A DNA stretch of 25,028 bases. Origin: a virus. The notes beneath the pieces were generated by a model, which had not been told where the DNA came from, made no database searches, and was given only the letters and a program-made list of their open reading frames with translations. This document shows, in pieces, positions 1 to 6,625 of this stretch; position 1 is the first letter of the stretch, and the number at the start of each line of letters is the position of its first letter. The stretch covers positions 1-25,028 of the IMG/VR virus record IMGVR_UViG_3300025010_000224. One strand, written 5' to 3'. The translations under genes and the position numbers were made by a program.

Positions 1-2
1 AG

Positions 3-140
3 AAATCCCTAGAATCATTGCCCATAGTAGGAGATATTAACGATGCTACCGCAATTGTTTCTTTTGGCCCATATATGATACAGGCTGAAGAAATGACACA
101 AGAGGAATATGATAGTTTGCCTGAATTTGATGGGTATTGA
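3..140 (+). CDS. hypothetical protein, C-terminal fragment
   Basis: The frame is open from the window edge to a TGA at 138-140 and gives about 45 residues, ending EEYDSLPEFDGY. The start lies outside the window. The tail is acidic (EEMTQEEYDSLPEFD), as is common at the C-terminus of small soluble phage proteins. No domain is recognisable. It is followed 36 nt later by another plus-strand gene with a good ribosome binding site, so it is probably the upstream member of the same small operon. Confidence 0.55.
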   Translation, partial: KSLESLPIVGDINDATAIVSFGPYMIQAEEMTQEEYDSLPEFDGY

Positions 141-176
141 TTATTAAGGAACTAAGCGAAGGAGGAAGAAGTAGGG

Positions 177-374
177 ATGGATAAAGAAAATCACATGGAA
201 ATATGCAAGATATTCAACGAGGTCCTTAATGACCTAGAGGGAGAATACAGAGGTGGAAACTTCGAGTACGGAACTCGTAATCTAGTCAAAGGGAGAGGTA
301 TTACGGTAAAAGAAAAAGAGCATCTCCATGAGTATAGGGCTAGGTTGAATAATTTATTGAGATCAATACTGTAG
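177..374 (+). CDS. small hypothetical protein (65 aa)
   Basis: The ATG at 177 follows a clear AAGGAGGAAG ribosome binding site at about 159-168. The product is a 65-residue charged soluble protein (MDKENHMEICKIF at the start, RARLNNLLRSIL at the end), probably helical, with no signal peptide or membrane segment. It sits between an incomplete gene and a 48-codon gene that begins 8 nt after its stop, which suggests one transcript. I do not recognise the family. Confidence 0.6.
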   Translation: MDKENHMEICKIFNEVLNDLEGEYRGGNFEYGTRNLVKGRGITVKEKEHLHEYRARLNNLLRSIL

Positions 375-382
375 GTGAAAGA

Positions 383-529
383 ATGAGACTTCGCAAAATA
401 TCCATCGGCATAGGCAGGCAAATGTGCGGTAAGAGAAAAGTGAAAATAAACATAGTGATAGCATTTCCGTTTAGGGGAGATAGGGAATGGTATATGGATG
501 ATTGGTGGTTCGTGAAGTTGCCATTTTAG
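383..529 (+). CDS. very small hypothetical protein (48 aa)
   Basis: ATG at 383 is preceded by AGGTGAAAGA (373-382), and the frame runs 48 codons to TAG at 527-529. The product is very basic at the N-terminus (MRLRKISIGIGRQMCGKRK) and ends with an aromatic stretch (WYMDDWWFVKLPF). It lies directly behind the 65-aa gene and in the same orientation. No family is recognised. The ribosome binding site and the tight spacing are the main support. Confidence 0.45.
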   Translation: MRLRKISIGIGRQMCGKRKVKINIVIAFPFRGDREWYMDDWWFVKLPF

Positions 530-560
530 GGTTAAGTAATATTGTAGGATGTGAATAAAG

Positions 561-896
561 ATGAGTAATTACTATAAAAACCATTGTCTCGAAGGAATTA
601 ATCATTTGAAGAAAATATTCCCTGATGGGGATGCTAACGATTTAAATTGGTGCGTGCTATCAACAAGCGGAGTTCATGGCACTTATGGAACACTGGATGA
701 TCTTGAGAAATATTTTTCTAGTGGCGAACTAAAATACCTAAGCATAACAGCATTGGTTATTATGCCAAGAGTTGTTTCTATGCTTTGGGGTCATATAGAT
801 ATTACACTAGAGGATATACCATATTTGCGAAAACTAGTTACAAGCTCGTTGAGGTTTATGAGTGAATCCCAAACTGGAAACACATCCACTGAATAA
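561..896 (+). CDS. hypothetical protein (111 aa)
   Basis: ATG at 561 lies behind an AGGATGTG site. The product is a soluble protein of 111 residues with no signal peptide and no recognised domain. It has a central hydrophobic helix (LSITALVIMPRVVSMLWG, about residues 60-77) that could be buried or weakly membrane associated. It is the last gene of the left plus-strand group and ends 14 nt before a hairpin terminator shared with the convergent minus-strand operon. Confidence 0.6.
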   Translation: MSNYYKNHCLEGINHLKKIFPDGDANDLNWCVLSTSGVHGTYGTLDDLEKYFSSGELKYLSITALVIMPRVVSMLWGHIDITLEDIPYLRKLVTSSLRFMSESQTGNTSTE

Positions 897-910
897 ATAG
901 CACAAACAAA

Positions 911-942
911 TACCATCCAATTCGGATGGTATTCTCTATTTT
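911..942. terminator. bidirectional terminator between convergent genes
   Basis: An 8-bp perfect stem pairs TACCATCC (911-918) with GGATGGTA (924-931) around a 5-nt loop. TTCTCTATTTTA follows on the plus side and a T-rich stretch on the minus side. It separates the gene ending at 896 (plus) from the gene ending at 936 (minus). Confidence 0.7.
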
Positions 943-1193
943 AGGGGAATAAACTGATTCATTATGCCTAACGTAGTAACTTCGCCATCCCCAAACTTAG
1001 TCCGATAAATAGTAGCGAACAATAAATTATGCTCAGTCGTTGTCCTATCAATTAGCGGATCGGCAAAGAATGAAACCAGGCCGGACGTAGTGTGCCCGGT
1101 TATCCTATGCTTTGTATATTCGATATAGTTACCCTTAGGTGGGTTTGTATATGCCAACGCTACGAGAACTAAAACTAAGATTAATTTCCTCAT
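936..1193 (-). CDS. DUF4359-like secreted or membrane-anchored protein
   Basis: The 85-aa product has a short hydrophobic N-terminal segment (KLILVLVLVALAYTNP, residues 3-18) that serves as signal peptide or anchor. The mature part ends in LLFATIYRTKF and TLGIMNQFIPL. That layout, an N-terminal hydrophobic stretch followed by TNP and a C-terminal FSIY/LGI..FIPL pattern, matches what I know of the DUF4359 family in Firmicutes; its function is unknown. The ribosome binding site AAGGAG is well placed before the ATG at 1193. It is separated from the operon upstream by a terminator at 1247-1284, so it may have its own promoter or live on read-through. Confidence 0.65.
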   Translation of the reverse strand: MRKLILVLVLVALAYTNPPKGNYIEYTKHRITGHTTSGLVSFFADPLIDRTTTEHNLLFATIYRTKFGDGEVTTLGIMNQFIPLK

Positions 1194-1246
1194 TCTTTTA
1201 CTCCTTCTTGTTTGCCTGAAGTTATATTACCCTGATTTATTGAGAA

Positions 1247-1284
1247 TATACAAAAACCTCCATCAAATTAATGACGGAGGTTTT
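1247..1284 (-). terminator. Rho-independent terminator of the transfer-like operon
   Basis: On the minus strand, AAAACCTCCGTCA pairs with TGATGGAGGTTTT (13 bp including one G-U pair) around a short TTAATT loop and is followed by a T run. It lies directly after the stop codon at 1288. The extra pair forms only in the minus-strand RNA, which supports that direction. Confidence 0.75.
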
Positions 1285-1287
1285 ATT

Positions 1288-1956
1288 TTAAAGACAGAGG
1301 ATCAGGATCTTCCCGAACATATATAGACCTGTTAATAACGAAGCTCCTCCAAGTATTTGTATTTTGGCAGCCTGGCTTTCCTTTGTATCCTTAGTCGGTT
1401 CAGGCGCAACCACAATATCCTTTATGTCCTTAGTCTCCCCTGCGTCAGTCGTTAGATGCTTCCTGACATTGCCAATCAACTTCTCAAGATTATCATTATC
1501 CTTAAAATGCTTTCCAATTTCAACCTCAACCTCATCTGTAACCCCTTCTGCCGTTACCGTCCGACGATACTTGAAAATATCCTTATCGTATCTTCCGTTG
1601 TATGACCTTCCCATTAGTTTTCCTTGAACATACTTACCAATCCTGTCCAGTCCTCCAAGGCTTGCCAATTGTATATCCGGTTTAGCCGCAACGATCATTT
1701 CGCCATCCGGTAGCACACTACTCCATTCTTCTAATGTCGCATAGCCCGACTTTGGACTTGATTCTAGCCAAAACATTCCGTTGATGTGTGGATACAGGTA
1801 GAAGATGAACGCAGATGGCTTGAGGTAGGCCTGTGGGGTTGTTGCTTGAGCTTTGAAGGGGTTTATAAGGGATAAGCCGACCAAGATCATTATAAGGGAT
1901 AAGACGAGAGTTCTGCGGATTGAGGATTTACAGAGGATGATAATGCTTTTAGTCAT
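1288..1956 (-). CDS. exported membrane protein of unknown function
   Basis: The start is taken as ATG at 1956, because AAAGGAG lies 8 nt upstream. The product has 222 residues. A basic start and a hydrophobic segment (TLVLSLIMILVGLSLINPF) ending in KAQA look like a signal peptide with an Ala-X-Ala cleavage site. A second hydrophobic helix lies at the extreme C-terminus (ASLLTGLYMFGKILILCL). The extracellular part of about 150 residues is charged, and no family is recognised. It is the last gene before the terminator and overlaps the upstream gene by 8 bp. The two membrane segments and its place beside the M23 peptidase and FtsK-type genes suggest an envelope-located role in the same machinery (inference). 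Confidence 0.65.
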   Translation of the reverse strand: MTKSIIILCKSSIRRTLVLSLIMILVGLSLINPFKAQATTPQAYLKPSAFIFYLYPHINGMFWLESSPKSGYATLEEWSSVLPDGEMIVAAKPDIQLASLGGLDRIGKYVQGKLMGRSYNGRYDKDIFKYRRTVTAEGVTDEVEVEIGKHFKDNDNLEKLIGNVRKHLTTDAGETKDIKDIVVAPEPTKDTKESQAAKIQILGGASLLTGLYMFGKILILCL

Positions 1957-2179
1957 CCAATTCACTCCTTTTTAGAAAAAACTCAAGAGTCTCAATGATG
2001 GCCTCAATGTCGTTAATCATTCGCTGAACATACCGGTTATCAATTTGATTGAGCCTAATGAATCCAATTCTATTATTAATTTCATATAGCAGATAGTCAA
2101 CTTCGCGTCCCGGTACAGCATCGCTGATAATGCTAGTGAATTTAGAATAATTAATCGAAACAGCAGTTGGCTTATTCAA
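1949..2179 (-). CDS. small hypothetical protein (76 aa)
   Basis: The likely start is TTG at 2179, overlapping the TGA of the upstream gene (TTGA overlap), with GAAGGGTG upstream. The 76-residue product is soluble and mostly helical (YVQRMINDIEAIIETLEFFL near the C-terminus, amphipathic). It has no signal peptide and no recognised domain. Overlaps on both sides indicate translational coupling with its neighbours. Confidence 0.55.
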   Translation of the reverse strand: MNKPTAVSINYSKFTSIISDAVPGREVDYLLYEINNRIGFIRLNQIDNRYVQRMINDIEAIIETLEFFLKRSELDD

Positions 2180-2346
2180 TCTATAATCACACCCTTCTCT
2201 CTTAAGTAAATATCCTCTGCATCCAGAACAGTAGCTATAATAATGGGGCTTATTCCAGTTTGCTTTTCGATGAAATAAATTAATTCAGACATGCTTATAT
2301 CAATAGGTAAATACTCTTTTGGCTTAAATAATGTCATGTATTTCAT
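2176..2346 (-). CDS. small hypothetical protein (56 aa)
   Basis: A longer frame reaches back to 2400, but that would run into the upstream M23 gene. The ATG at 2346 lies behind a GGGAGGG site about 11 nt away and gives 56 residues: MKYMTLFKPKEYLPIDISM and onward. The protein is soluble and no family is recognised. It sits between the M23 peptidase and the 76-aa gene. Confidence 0.5.
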   Translation of the reverse strand: MKYMTLFKPKEYLPIDISMSELIYFIEKQTGISPIIIATVLDAEDIYLREKGVIID

Positions 2347-2362
2347 AGCATAACATCCCTCC

Positions 2363-3025
2363 CTATTTAAAATATTCAGCAGGATTAATTGCTTTCCCAT
2401 TAACTCTAAGCTCTAAGTGTAAATGTGGTCCTGTGGAATTAGTTCCCGTGTTGCCTACTTCTGCAATCTTATCACTACTAAACACCGTTTCCCCCTCCGT
2501 AACCACAATCTTTGAGCAATGAGCATAAATCGTTTCGTATCCGTTGCCGTGGTCAACGATAACATATAGGCCGTAAATGGGATCATCTTGAATAATCTTT
2601 TTAACCTTGCCTGGTCTACTAGTTTTGATTTTATCCCCAACTCTTCCGGCAATGTCTATACCGTGGTGATCCTCGCCTTTGAATTCCTGTGTAACCTTAC
2701 CTTTTAGGGGCCAATCAAACTTTGCGCTGCCTGTCATTCTTTCCCATGGTCCTTGGTATCCGACTCCCATCTTCTGCCCTTGATCAACTCCTAGTACACC
2801 ATCTAAGGACTCCCTTCCTCTAGTGTAGGTAATCGCTACCTCATGCAAGTCTGTGGTCACTTGTTTAATTTGTGGGCCTATGGCGGTAACTATTGTAAGT
2901 GCTACACCTGACCAGAAAAGATACTTAACAATTAGCCTTGAGTTTGGCATAGCTATTTCAACAAATACTCTGACTAAAACGTAAAGGGCTGATAGTCTAA
3001 TTAAGTCGGCAATCATTTGGGCCAT
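2363..3025 (-). CDS. membrane-anchored M23 family peptidase (LytM-like)
   Basis: 220 residues. Hydrophobic segments lie near residues 7-25 and 33-50. The C-terminal half is an M23/LytM domain with the zinc motifs HxxxD (H120, D124 in DHHGIDIA) and HxH (H201, H203 in PHLHLE), and with YAH (H169). M23 enzymes cut peptide cross-links of peptidoglycan. All four usual metal/catalytic residues are present, so it is probably active. Its place in an operon with an FtsK-type translocase and small membrane proteins suggests local wall opening for DNA transfer or particle exit, rather than general autolysis (inference). The start overlaps the upstream gene by 13 bp; ATG at 3016 is an alternative start. 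Confidence 0.85.
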   Translation of the reverse strand: MAQMIADLIRLSALYVLVRVFVEIAMPNSRLIVKYLFWSGVALTIVTAIGPQIKQVTTDLHEVAITYTRGRESLDGVLGVDQGQKMGVGYQGPWERMTGSAKFDWPLKGKVTQEFKGEDHHGIDIAGRVGDKIKTSRPGKVKKIIQDDPIYGLYVIVDHGNGYETIYAHCSKIVVTEGETVFSSDKIAEVGNTGTNSTGPHLHLELRVNGKAINPAEYFK

Positions 3026-3234
3026 GTTCCATTGCTTACCGATTCGGCGGCTCCCATGAATCCAGACAAAGCACTTATAACCATTACTGCGAGTGCTGCT
3101 ATAGCAAATATGTTGACGTATATTTTAAAGCGACTATAGCCAAAGATATCCAGCCCGATTCCGAACACAAATAATGCGGCTGCGATCTTCAAAACTAGGT
3201 GCATGTTTTTGAGGGCTATTTCAGCAGGATTCAT
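3013..3234 (-). CDS. small two-helix membrane protein
   Basis: The start is ATG at 3234 with AAAGGAG 8 nt upstream; it overlaps the stop of the preceding gene (ATGA). The 73-residue product has two hydrophobic helices (about residues 15-32 and 39-60) joined by a short loop, and a polar tail. Size and topology resemble VirB2/TrbC-type pilin subunits or small holin-like proteins. I see no signature that decides between them. The position between the replication-relaxation-like gene and the M23 peptidase makes a channel or pilus component of a transfer machine plausible (inference). Confidence 0.6.
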   Translation of the reverse strand: MNPAEIALKNMHLVLKIAAALFVFGIGLDIFGYSRFKIYVNIFAIAALAVMVISALSGFMGAAESVSNGTWPK

Positions 3235-3932
3235 TCCGTCAACTCCTTTCTTCTTACTTCCTCCCTTTTGATGAGTACGATTCTCCAACATAAATCCCTT
3301 AATTTATCGATGGTGTAAAATTCTAGCCTGACATTCTTGGTGCCTGAAAATTCCTTGTATACCTGCTCTTTAATCGCGTCATATGATCCGGTTGTGACTA
3401 CAATTAAGGAGAGGTATTGGTCTGACGCGAGAGTATCAAATAATGCTCGATAGTTCTTATTCCATGAGTTACTAGATTCATTTACCTGGAACTCCCCAAA
3501 ACTAAAGATGTCACCATATACCTTGTGATTAATAACTCCATAGCAGTCCGGGATGGGAAATGATTTGTCTTGCTCATAAAACTTCCTATTCTCTGACTTG
3601 AAATAGTTGAGAGATTGGATACCATAAGAGTCTAATACTTTCATGTGCCAGGCGACATAAATCCAAGACTTTCCTAGTCTGTGCTGAATTTGGTCCGGCC
3701 TTTTCTCGTCATAAAGATAGAACCAGTCAGGCATATCGCTCCACGATATCCTGATTCTGCGGATCAGCTTATCCCTTTCCAATCTTTTTGTACAGCGATG
3801 AGACATTTCTCGGCTGACATTCCAAAATTCAAGCAAATGGATTTGCTCCTGAGACAAGACGCTGCAAGCTCTTAGATGCGCTAGGACTCGTTGATCGCGT
3901 ACTCTGCCTTGGACGTGGGTAGTTTGGTTCAT
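3231..3932 (-). CDS. replication-relaxation-like winged-helix protein
   Basis: 233 residues. The N-terminal part (about 10-75) looks like a winged helix: LAHLRACSVLSQEQIHLLEF, then the recognition-type stretch SHRCTKRLERDKLIRRI. The C-terminal part is mixed alpha/beta, with FGEFQVNES and YLSLIVVTTGSYDAIKEQV. This is the layout of the 'replication-relaxation' family found in Gram-positive plasmids and mobile elements, often next to FtsK-type translocases, as here. Its biochemical role is not well defined; DNA binding at an origin or transfer site is likely. The start at 3932 has a strong GAAGGAGAGG site. This places 104 nt of the gene inside the 3' end of the translocase gene. Confidence 0.65.
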   Translation of the reverse strand: MNQTTHVQGRVRDQRVLAHLRACSVLSQEQIHLLEFWNVSREMSHRCTKRLERDKLIRRIRISWSDMPDWFYLYDEKRPDQIQHRLGKSWIYVAWHMKVLDSYGIQSLNYFKSENRKFYEQDKSFPIPDCYGVINHKVYGDIFSFGEFQVNESSNSWNKNYRALFDTLASDQYLSLIVVTTGSYDAIKEQVYKEFSGTKNVRLEFYTIDKLRDLCWRIVLIKREEVRRKELTE

Positions 3933-5190
3933 GATTATATACCTCTCCTTCTATGTCGTGATATGGTAGGGGTATTTGTGGGAGTTGGGACATTAGTTGG
4001 TGGAATTGCTCTTCATCCTTGATTCTACTAGGAAAATAAGGTGCTTGGATTTCAACCTCCCTGTCGTATTTATAAATTGCCCTGCCTGGTATCTTTGGCA
4101 AATGCGCTGCGCTTCCGGTTTCGATAACCATACGACTATTAAGCTCATCGGTCATCCGGTAACACATTCTTGCTTCAAATTGAGACTTGAACTTTGAAAA
4201 TGAGTTTCCTTTACCAAAAGATGTGGCATCCGGCCTTTGTGTCGATGCGATTAAATATATCCCCTGCGAACGATATTTCTGCACAGATTCTATGAGTATT
4301 TTGGCGCAATCATTGTCCGAACCAACCATGTCAACCTCATCCACAAACAGCATAATATAGGGTATGGGGTCATTGGCTACCGAATTGTACTCAATGATAT
4401 TATTAGCCTTGGTTCCGATGATGTTCTTTCGTTGCTTATTTGCTTCTTGGATTAATTTGAGCAATTGAATGGACTCCTCCGGTTCATGCGTCCATACCGC
4501 TCCATAATCCTCGAAGTATTGAAGCTCTTTAAGTTTTGGGTCAATTATAGCGACTTGGATGTAGTTTCCTTTCATGATCCGATCGATGTTTAGGCAAGTA
4601 TAGATAGCTTGATGGAATGTGACTGTTTTGCCCGTATCCCTTAATCCTGCAACGAACAGGGATACTATCTTGGTAAAGTCTTCAACGATGATCCCATTGG
4701 CCGTTTTTCCAAGATAGATGGGGATCGCCATCTTTTTTAAGTATGGTCGCGGATCAAATTCATAGGTGTACTTACTGGATAGGTGAATATTTGAGATGGT
4801 CATATAAATCGCTTCGCCATTGCGTTCTATCTGACAAGAACCTCCTACGGCACTAGAAAAGTAATGTTTCTTGCTGATAAATTCCTCATAACTACATCCT
4901 GGTGGCAGATAAACAACCAACAACCATGTTTGCTTTAGTTTCGGCTTGTGTATTACCCAACGGACTATTTCTTGAGGATTGAGTTTATTGGGAAGACTCG
5001 GATTCATGCCTTGTTTTTCTTTTGGGGAAAGTAGGGTGCGCTTGAATATGAAGGGTTTCATGGGGGCTTTCTGATAGAGAATTTCTATACAATCCCACAC
5101 CAACGAAGGGATCTCTTCCGATGGACCACGATAAATGGCTCGCATAACGCTTTCCTTTATTTCCTTTGCAAAATTGTTATCTTTCTTCAT
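3829..5190 (-). CDS. FtsK/SpoIIIE-type DNA translocase
   Basis: 453 residues, with no transmembrane segment visible. Residues about 160-400 form the FtsK/SpoIIIE motor domain: Walker A GLRDTGKT (182-189), Walker B IMLFVDE (279-285), and the IASTQRP motif (314-320) typical of this family. Full-length FtsK has N-terminal membrane helices and a gamma domain; both seem absent here. This makes it closer to the plasmid TraB/TcpA-like translocases of mobile elements. It probably pumps double-stranded or single-stranded DNA for transfer, or for loading into an export channel. It is first in the minus-strand operon. The ATG at 5190 is directly preceded by an in-frame stop; the nearest ribosome site, AAGGGATGG, is 13 nt away, a little far. 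The C-terminal tail is rich in Ser, Arg and Pro and is disordered-like. Confidence 0.85.
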   Translation of the reverse strand: MKKDNNFAKEIKESVMRAIYRGPSEEIPSLVWDCIEILYQKAPMKPFIFKRTLLSPKEKQGMNPSLPNKLNPQEIVRWVIHKPKLKQTWLLVVYLPPGCSYEEFISKKHYFSSAVGGSCQIERNGEAIYMTISNIHLSSKYTYEFDPRPYLKKMAIPIYLGKTANGIIVEDFTKIVSLFVAGLRDTGKTVTFHQAIYTCLNIDRIMKGNYIQVAIIDPKLKELQYFEDYGAVWTHEPEESIQLLKLIQEANKQRKNIIGTKANNIIEYNSVANDPIPYIMLFVDEVDMVGSDNDCAKILIESVQKYRSQGIYLIASTQRPDATSFGKGNSFSKFKSQFEARMCYRMTDELNSRMVIETGSAAHLPKIPGRAIYKYDREVEIQAPYFPSRIKDEEQFHQLMSQLPQIPLPYHDIEGEVYNHEPNYPRPRQSTRSTSPSASKSLQRLVSGANPFA

Positions 5191-5192
5191 TC

Positions 5193-5234
5193 AACGTTTA
5201 ACACCATCCCTTCAACGTCTCAATAAACGTTTAA
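5193..5234 (-). promoter_or_regulatory. repeated AACGTTTAA motifs upstream of the translocase
   Basis: Three copies of AACGT(T/C)T(A/C)A on the plus strand start at 5193, 5214 and 5226; the last lies within the 10-bp palindrome TAAACGTTTA. The copy at 5193 almost touches the start codon at 5190. Spacings of 21 and 12 bp put them near the same DNA face. They look like an operator for the operon; which protein binds is unknown. Confidence 0.4.
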
Positions 5235-5285
5235 TGATTATCAATACTCCTTACTATTTGTCCGTTATTCCTGTTAAATTTATGC

Positions 5286-5316
5286 AAAAAAGAAACCAGA
5301 CATATCATGTCCGGTT
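5286..5316 (-). terminator. Rho-independent terminator of the MerR-like gene
   Basis: On the minus strand a 10-bp stem (AACCGGACAT with ATGTCTGGTT, one G-U pair) with a 3-nt loop is followed by TTTCTTTTTT. It overlaps the stop codon at 5305, so the MerR-like gene is transcribed separately from the translocase operon downstream. Confidence 0.75.
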
Positions 5317-5850
5317 GAATATCCTCCTCCATAGCGGCTTATTGCGTTGTTGTTGTATCACTTTAATATCATTGAGTCGTTGTAATACCTCAATGTCCCT
5401 ACTCTCTACGTCCCTATGTCCATCCTCGACCTTCTTATTGACCCCTGCAAACCCTTCATTAAACTCTGCCCTCATATCATCGAGTTCCTCTTGTAGTTGG
5501 AGGATAATTCTATTCTGCTTAGTAAGTTCTTCGAGGAGGACGTGACGGATAGTATGCGCTAAATCTTCTTGTTGGGCTACTTTTGTATTACTGTTCCCTG
5601 CTAATTCAGTTGAATTCGGCACGGAGTATCCATACTTATTATCAAGGTTCTGCTTTATTTGGTCGTAGTCTAAACCTTCTTTGTAATGTCGAGCGACAAG
5701 CATAAATAGTTCGATATTTGACTCATCGTACTTACGATTCCGTCCTTCACCCGATACTTTTAGATATTCTCCAAATCGATCACGGTAGAAGGCGGCAAGG
5801 CTGGCTCCAATTCCAGCTCTCTCTGCTATCTGCTTTAGCGTTAAATACAT
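5305..5850 (-). CDS. MerR-type HTH protein with long coiled coil
   Basis: 181 residues. Residues 1-60 are a MerR-like helix-turn-helix (LTLKQIAERAGIGASLAAFY, then the wing GEGRNRKYDESNIE). From about 95 to 165 the sequence is heptad-like and charged (EELTKQNRIILQLQEELDDM, then further heptads), i.e. a coiled coil, and the C-terminus is basic (KPLWRRIFNRT). There is no effector domain. This is the architecture of RacA-like DNA-anchoring proteins and of small plasmid maintenance regulators rather than of drug or metal sensors. The start at 5850 has a GGGGAG site. The dyad repeats at 5935-6002 lie just upstream and are natural candidates for its binding site. Partition or replication control is the likely role (inference). 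Confidence 0.7.
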   Translation of the reverse strand: MYLTLKQIAERAGIGASLAAFYRDRFGEYLKVSGEGRNRKYDESNIELFMLVARHYKEGLDYDQIKQNLDNKYGYSVPNSTELAGNSNTKVAQQEDLAHTIRHVLLEELTKQNRIILQLQEELDDMRAEFNEGFAGVNKKVEDGHRDVESRDIEVLQRLNDIKVIQQQRNKPLWRRIFNRT

Positions 5851-5866
5851 AATATTTCATCTCCCC

Positions 5867-6023
5867 TGTGGATAACTCATTGTTAAGATAATATGTATAA
5901 GTTATTTATGCGTAGTTATTTATGTATTAGTAGATCTGTTCATTTTGATCAGACGCGTCTGTTCATTTTGATCAGGCACCGTCTGTTCATTTTGATCAGA
6001 CGACCACTATCACCTGTGGATAA
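5867..6023. other. candidate plasmid replication origin
   Basis: Two perfect DnaA boxes (TTATCCACA on the minus strand) lie at 5867-5875 and 6015-6023 in the same orientation. Between them are an AT-rich stretch (5880-5934) with two 10-bp copies of GTTATTTATG (5901-5910 and 5915-5924), and three iteron-like dyad repeats (5935-5999). DnaA boxes, AT-rich direct repeats and iterons together are the standard composition of an iteron-type origin. A Rep-like gene lies immediately beside it (6036-6416). Confidence 0.75.
5935..5999. repeat. three iteron-like dyad repeats
   Basis: The 18-bp unit TCTGTTCATTTTGATCAG occurs perfectly at 5935-5952, 5958-5975 and 5982-5999 (spacing 23 and 24 bp). Each unit is itself an inverted repeat, CTGTTCA-TTT-TGATCAG with one mismatch. 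The third copy extends to a 23-bp dyad at 5980-6002. They may bind the Rep protein as iterons or the MerR-like protein as operator or centromere. Confidence 0.85.
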
Positions 6024-6035
6024 GTCCTGCAACCC

Positions 6036-6416
6036 CTATAAATGCTCACTATTCTTCTCTAAATAGTCTTCCCATAACTTGTTTAACTTGCCATAATCAA
6101 TGGTGTACCACTTGGTATGATCTCCCTTATCTCCGTTTAATTCAACGCTAACAACTACCCCTAACCCCTCAAGGTCCTTAACCATTCTCCTTATTGTCAT
6201 GGCTGACCACCAGGGAGATTGTTTGCGCCATTGTTCATAGGTGTTATACACCCATCTCCTGCGGTCTATAACGACCCCCGATTCAGTGTTGAGCCAATAG
6301 TGTAGCTTTTGTACGAACACGGCTTTATCGAGTCCTAGAACCTTAACTAGCCTCTCCTGAATGACGACCAGGTGCCCGTCATGTATGAGTAAATCAGACT
6401 TGTACTCGGATGACAT
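6036..6416 (-). CDS. Rep-like winged-helix replication protein
   Basis: About 126 residues from ATG at 6416; a GTG at 6437 with GGGG upstream is an alternative start. The sequence SDLLIHDGHLVVIQERLVKV leads into WLNTESGVVIDRRRWVYNTY and WSAMTIRRMVKDLEGLGVVV, and ends KWYTIDYGKLNKLW. This is the winged-helix N-terminal module common in replication proteins of Firmicutes plasmids and phages: 'HYWL..Y...EQW...FPFWS..TIRR....LE..GL'. It is shorter than the usual 250-300 aa proteins and lacks a DnaD-like C-terminal part. It lies directly beside the DnaA boxes and iterons, which supports an initiator role. Confidence 0.65.
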   Translation of the reverse strand: MSSEYKSDLLIHDGHLVVIQERLVKVLGLDKAVFVQKLHYWLNTESGVVIDRRRWVYNTYEQWRKQSPWWSAMTIRRMVKDLEGLGVVVSVELNGDKGDHTKWYTIDYGKLNKLWEDYLEKNSEHL

Positions 6417-6536
6417 TTTAGGAATATCTTTTTGCACAATAAAAAACCCCAATCAAATCCATTTAGGATAGACAAGGGTTGACCTTATGCCTTATAATGT
6501 AATCACAACATAAAGCACAGGTTACCCCTGTCTAGT

Positions 6537-6580
6537 AAGCCCCTTGAGAATCACTTTGGCGGTGGAGTCTCAGGGGGTTT
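6537..6580 (+). promoter_or_regulatory. strong hairpin in the leader upstream of the Rep-like gene
   Basis: AAGCCCCTTGAGA (6537-6549) pairs with TCTCAGGGGGTTT (6568-6580), 13 bp. The wobble pairs form only in the plus-strand RNA. An inner CAC/GTG pairing extends it, and TTTCCCTTAT follows. It may be a plus-strand terminator or part of a small RNA antisense to the Rep leader. Imperfect direct repeats (CCTTATGCCT and ACAGGTTAnCC) flank it at 6483-6527 and 6582-6608. Confidence 0.45.
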
Positions 6581-6625
6581 CCCTTATGCCTAATTCGACA
6601 GGTTAACCTTTCAATCCTTCAAATT

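Noticed and set aside
5135-5545. 136-codon plus-strand frame opposite the MerR-like gene and translocase start
   Set aside because: It is antisense to a gene with a clear domain, covers a terminator and operator region, and its product is a low-complexity Ser/Leu-rich sequence typical of an antisense frame.
6479-6497. TTGACC...TATAAT as a plus-strand promoter upstream of the Rep-like gene
   Set aside because: The two hexamers are only about 8 bp apart, far from the 16-18 bp needed.
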